From assembly GCA_002307275.1 (NCBI GenBank), contig DBTX01000091.1, forward strand, positions 1 to 7,746: a DNA stretch of 7,746 nucleotides. Reading direction: 5' to 3'. Positions within the stretch are counted from its first letter, which is position 1. The number at the start of each line of letters is the position of its first letter. The position numbers and the translations under genes were made by a program. A model generated the notes under the pieces. It did not search any database. It saw only the letters and a list, made by a program, of their open reading frames with translations, and was not told where the DNA came from. Source of the stretch: Hungateiclostridiaceae bacterium UBA1305 (GTDB lineage Bacteria; Bacillota; Clostridia; Acetivibrionales; DTU013). This document shows, one piece after another, positions 5,843-7,746 of this stretch.

Positions 5843-6892
5843 TTAACCTATGTTGAATCCCTTTAAGGTATCCAGCATAGCTCTGATATTCTCTTTTGGT
5901 GTTCCCGGCGAAGCTCCGCCACCAGCTGATAGAATGATGCCAGTCTGCTGGCCGTAATTTTTCAGGCAGTCAAGTGTTCTTTCCCTTACAAGCTCAGGTG
6001 TACCCATCGCCAAAACCTCCAGCGGAGGAATATTCCCAAGAAGACATACCTTTTCGCCTGCAAGTTTTCGAACCTTCGAAATCTCCTGCTTGTATGTAAA
6101 GTTGAAAATGTTTACATGCAGTTCCTCAAGATAGCTGTAACAAACCGGGTTGTCCGTATCATTATGATATATCCTGATACAATCCGGGAATGCGTGGAAT
6201 ATCTCCTTCATGTATGGATGTGCAAATTCCTTGTAGTCTTCATCCGACAAAAAGCCCACTACGTCATCAAGCACAAGGACTCCTTCGACTTCGCCAAGAA
6301 CTCCCGCCTGCGCCTCCAGCCAGTTTTTAGTCAAAGCTGTTGTCATTTTAAGCAGTTTGTGGGTTTCATCCGGATAAATCTTCAGTGCAATGAGAAATTC
6401 CGTCAAACCCATCATATAGGATGCTATTGTCAATGGACCTCTTGCTGCCACGATCTTGATCGACTCATCGATACCCTTCACTTTTTTCTCAATATTCTTA
6501 TACAAGTTCAGCATAATAGGCATGAGTCCGTCTTTTTGGGGATTGGGCTGCTTTATACTCAGCAACTGCTCTATATCATCCGCAGACGTGATGATATGGT
6601 TGATGCTCGGAGTTTTGTGCTCATAGAAACTGGTCAGGCAGCCAAAGCCTGACGGTTCAGCCGCCATACCGAATTCGATCCAGAAATCGGGAATGAGTAT
6701 CATCTCAGGAAAGTCCTTTTTGATCCGGAGATTGGCATCAAACCATTGATCCGGCATGGTGAGATAATCCATGGTGGACATTCCGAGATAGCCGGGTATC
6801 CATGGACTGTCGACGATCAGCCCCGCAGGTATGTCACCGGCATACTCCATATTGGCACATTTTTTTAAAACATCCCATTGTTTTGAGTTCAT
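5843..6892 (-). CDS. Uroporphyrinogen decarboxylase (URO-D)/MtaA-superfamily protein
   Basis: This is a 349-residue cytoplasmic protein with the URO-D-like TIM-barrel fold shared by HemE and the cobalamin-dependent methyltransferases MtaA, MtbA and CmuA. Family marks are ARGPLTIAS (150-158), DDVVGFLS (209-216), IYHNDTDNP (241-249), LLGNIPPLEV (284-293) and LSAGGGASPGTPKENIRAM (321-339). The N-terminal RQAGR substrate-binding motif of true HemE is absent, so haem synthesis is unlikely. A methyl-transfer or demethylation role is the usual inference, but no corrinoid protein or methyltransferase partner is visible nearby. In MtaA/MtbA the zinc is held by H-x-C and a later Cys. Here the corresponding places appear to read His243-Asn-Asp245 and GGG, so metal binding may differ. 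The start is ATG at 6892, preceded by GGAGG with an 8-nt spacer. A TTG five codons upstream overlaps that ribosome binding site and is rejected. The gene is monocistronic as far as visible. Confidence 0.85.
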   Translation of the reverse strand: MNSKQWDVLKKCANMEYAGDIPAGLIVDSPWIPGYLGMSTMDYLTMPDQWFDANLRIKKDFPEMILIPDFWIEFGMAAEPSGFGCLTSFYEHKTPSINHIITSADDIEQLLSIKQPNPQKDGLMPIMLNLYKNIEKKVKGIDESIKIVAARGPLTIASYMMGLTEFLIALKIYPDETHKLLKMTTALTKNWLEAQAGVLGEVEGVLVLDDVVGFLSDEDYKEFAHPYMKEIFHAFPDCIRIYHNDTDNPVCYSYLEELHVNIFNFTYKQEISKVRKLAGEKVCLLGNIPPLEVLAMGTPELVRERTLDCLKNYGQQTGIILSAGGGASPGTPKENIRAMLDTLKGFNIG

Positions 6893-6953
6893 CACTGCTT
6901 CCTCCAAAGTAAAATTTAACGAATCAAATTTTTACATCACCCAGTGCATTTCA

Positions 6954-6967
6954 TTGGATTTATCCAA
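6954..6967. promoter_or_regulatory. Palindrome at the URO-D-family transcription start (candidate operator)
   Basis: The perfect inverted repeat TTGGAT-TT-ATCCAA spans the predicted transcription start, which lies about 7 nt downstream of the -10 near 6965. A palindrome there is where a repressor would block initiation; it could also form a small 5' hairpin in the mRNA. No cognate regulator gene is visible. Confidence 0.45.
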
Positions 6968-6971
6968 CCAT

Positions 6972-7000
6972 ATTATATTCAATAAAGAACCAATAGTCAA
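6972..7000 (-). promoter_or_regulatory. Promoter of the URO-D-family gene
   Basis: On the minus strand there is TTGACT (6995-7000), a 17-bp spacer and a perfect TATAAT (6972-6977). This near-consensus sigma-A promoter would give a 5' leader of about 70 nt to the ATG at 6892. A strong core promoter combined with a palindrome at the start site suggests control by repression. Confidence 0.85.
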
Positions 7001-7013
7001 AGCAACATGAAAA

Positions 7014-7068
7014 TAATTCAGGATGCATGGGCGAGTAATTAATGAAGTCAACGACAAGCCCTGAATTA
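7014..7068. repeat. Inverted repeat downstream of the SLH gene
   Basis: TAATTCAGG (7014-7022) and CCTGAATTA (7060-7068) are perfect 9-bp inverted arms separated by 37 bp. On the minus strand the structure follows the stop codon of the SLH gene and ends in TTATTTTC, so it could act as a loose terminator. The long loop and interrupted T-tract make this uncertain. Confidence 0.35.
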
Positions 7069-7080
7069 AAACAATCACGC

Positions 7081-7746
7081 CTAAAGGTTCGCAAGCAGCC
7101 TGCGGATCATTGTGATTCCTTCTGCTCTGGTTGCATTTGCTCCGGGTGCAAACAACTGGCCCGGCCTACCGGTGATGATGCCCAATTTCACAGCTTCGGC
7201 CACCGACTGCCGCATGGCTGTCTGAATCCTGTCGCCATCCTTAAATGCTTTCAATTGCTGGCTTATCTGCTTTTCATCCAGTCCGGCATTCTTGTTTTTA
7301 TACTTTAATGCCGCCGCTGTCATATAGGCCATTTCTTCTCTGGTTATTAAGACATCAGGCCTGAAGGATACGCCTTCCTCTGCGATACCGCTTTGATATG
7401 CGAGGGATATTTCCGCTGAATACCATTTATTGCTCTGAACATCTTTGAATGGCATCGATGCGGCAGAGGATTTCATTTTCGTGCTTTGCCCTTCAGTTTT
7501 GCTTAATTCAAGTGCACGCACCAGCCATGAAATAAATTCTGCTCTGGTTACCGTACCTTCCGGATTGAACTTCCCGCCGCCGACTCCGTTCGTGATATTC
7601 TTTGCCGCCAGCTTTTCAATATCGGCTTTTGCCCAATGTGTTTTGATATCACTGAAAGTGATTTCATTTGTCATAACCGAGTATAGACTGAAATGAGCTG
7701 TTGTGAATGTAATACTGTGTGTCGCGGCATTGTAGATCCCGCCCAT
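7081..7746 (-). CDS. S-layer homology (SLH) domain surface protein, C-terminal part only
   Basis: The visible 221 residues are the C-terminus of a larger exported protein; the N-terminus, signal peptide and any catalytic or binding module lie past the right edge. The ATG at the edge is internal. After a beta-strand-rich stretch (GGIYNAATHSITFTTAHFS, 2-20, typical of the segment just before SLH repeats) come three SLH repeats at about 30-81, 99-146 and 167-218. Their binding motifs read TRAE (67-70), TREE (135-138) and TRAE (206-209). Triple SLH modules anchor proteins non-covalently to pyruvylated secondary cell-wall polysaccharide, so the protein should sit on the outer cell surface or in an S-layer. 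The function of the missing part cannot be told. The gene ends with TAG at 7081. Confidence 0.92.
   Translation of the reverse strand: MGGIYNAATHSITFTTAHFSLYSVMTNEITFSDIKTHWAKADIEKLAAKNITNGVGGGKFNPEGTVTRAEFISWLVRALELSKTEGQSTKMKSSAASMPFKDVQSNKWYSAEISLAYQSGIAEEGVSFRPDVLITREEMAYMTAAALKYKNKNAGLDEKQISQQLKAFKDGDRIQTAMRQSVAEAVKLGIITGRPGQLFAPGANATRAEGITMIRRLLANL

Noticed and set aside
6116..6652. Plus-strand open frame of 178 codons inside the URO-D-family gene
   Set aside because: It is antisense to a gene with clear family motifs and has no recognisable domain or supporting promoter, so it is a shadow frame.
6893..6907. TTG start five codons upstream for the URO-D-family protein
   Set aside because: The TTG overlaps the GGAGG that serves the ATG at 6892, and it has no ribosome binding site of its own.

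Overview
The window most resembles the chromosome of a Gram-positive Clostridia-type bacterium (Bacillota). The evidence is a moderately AT-rich sequence, strong purine-rich ribosome binding sites paired with TTG or ATG starts, sigma-A-type promoters, a yybP-ykoY riboswitch with a Gram-positive-style transcription terminator, an S-layer-homology (SLH) protein, and a clostridial-looking uroporphyrinogen-decarboxylase-family methyltransferase homologue. Species cannot be fixed from the sequence alone. I see no phage, insertion sequence or CRISPR array.

Layout from left to right. Positions 1-24 are the 5' end of a tRNA-Glu gene on the minus strand, with its own promoter at 56-84. Next, also on the minus strand, is an MFS transporter (132-1445). 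It lies 126 bp downstream of an 888-residue P2-type metal-transporting P-type ATPase (1572-4238). The divergent intergenic region 4239-4614 is the most informative part of the window. Reading on the minus strand, it holds a promoter, a yybP-ykoY (manganese) riboswitch aptamer (4348-4434), an overlapping terminator with a 23-bp stem (4301-4356), and then the ATPase ribosome binding site. It also holds three tandem GTTAACAAA repeats (4500-4534) between the two divergent promoters.

On the plus strand are a free-standing prolyl-tRNA-editing domain protein (4615-5172) and a small two-helix membrane protein with a C-terminal zinc ribbon (5300-5692). A shared terminator-like hairpin (5724-5752) separates this pair from a convergent minus-strand gene (5843-6892). 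That gene encodes a URO-D/MtaA-like protein with a near-consensus promoter and a palindrome at its predicted transcription start. The window ends inside the C-terminal part of a minus-strand surface protein with three SLH repeats (7081 to the right edge).

Functional reading: the strongest inference is that the P-type ATPase, which homology alone would label a calcium pump, is a Mn2+-induced exporter. It sits directly behind a Mn2+-sensing leader whose aptamer and terminator share the same 9 nt. The MFS gene downstream may be co-transcribed with it, since I see no convincing terminator between them. The other genes look like ordinary housekeeping or accessory functions with no visible functional link to one another.
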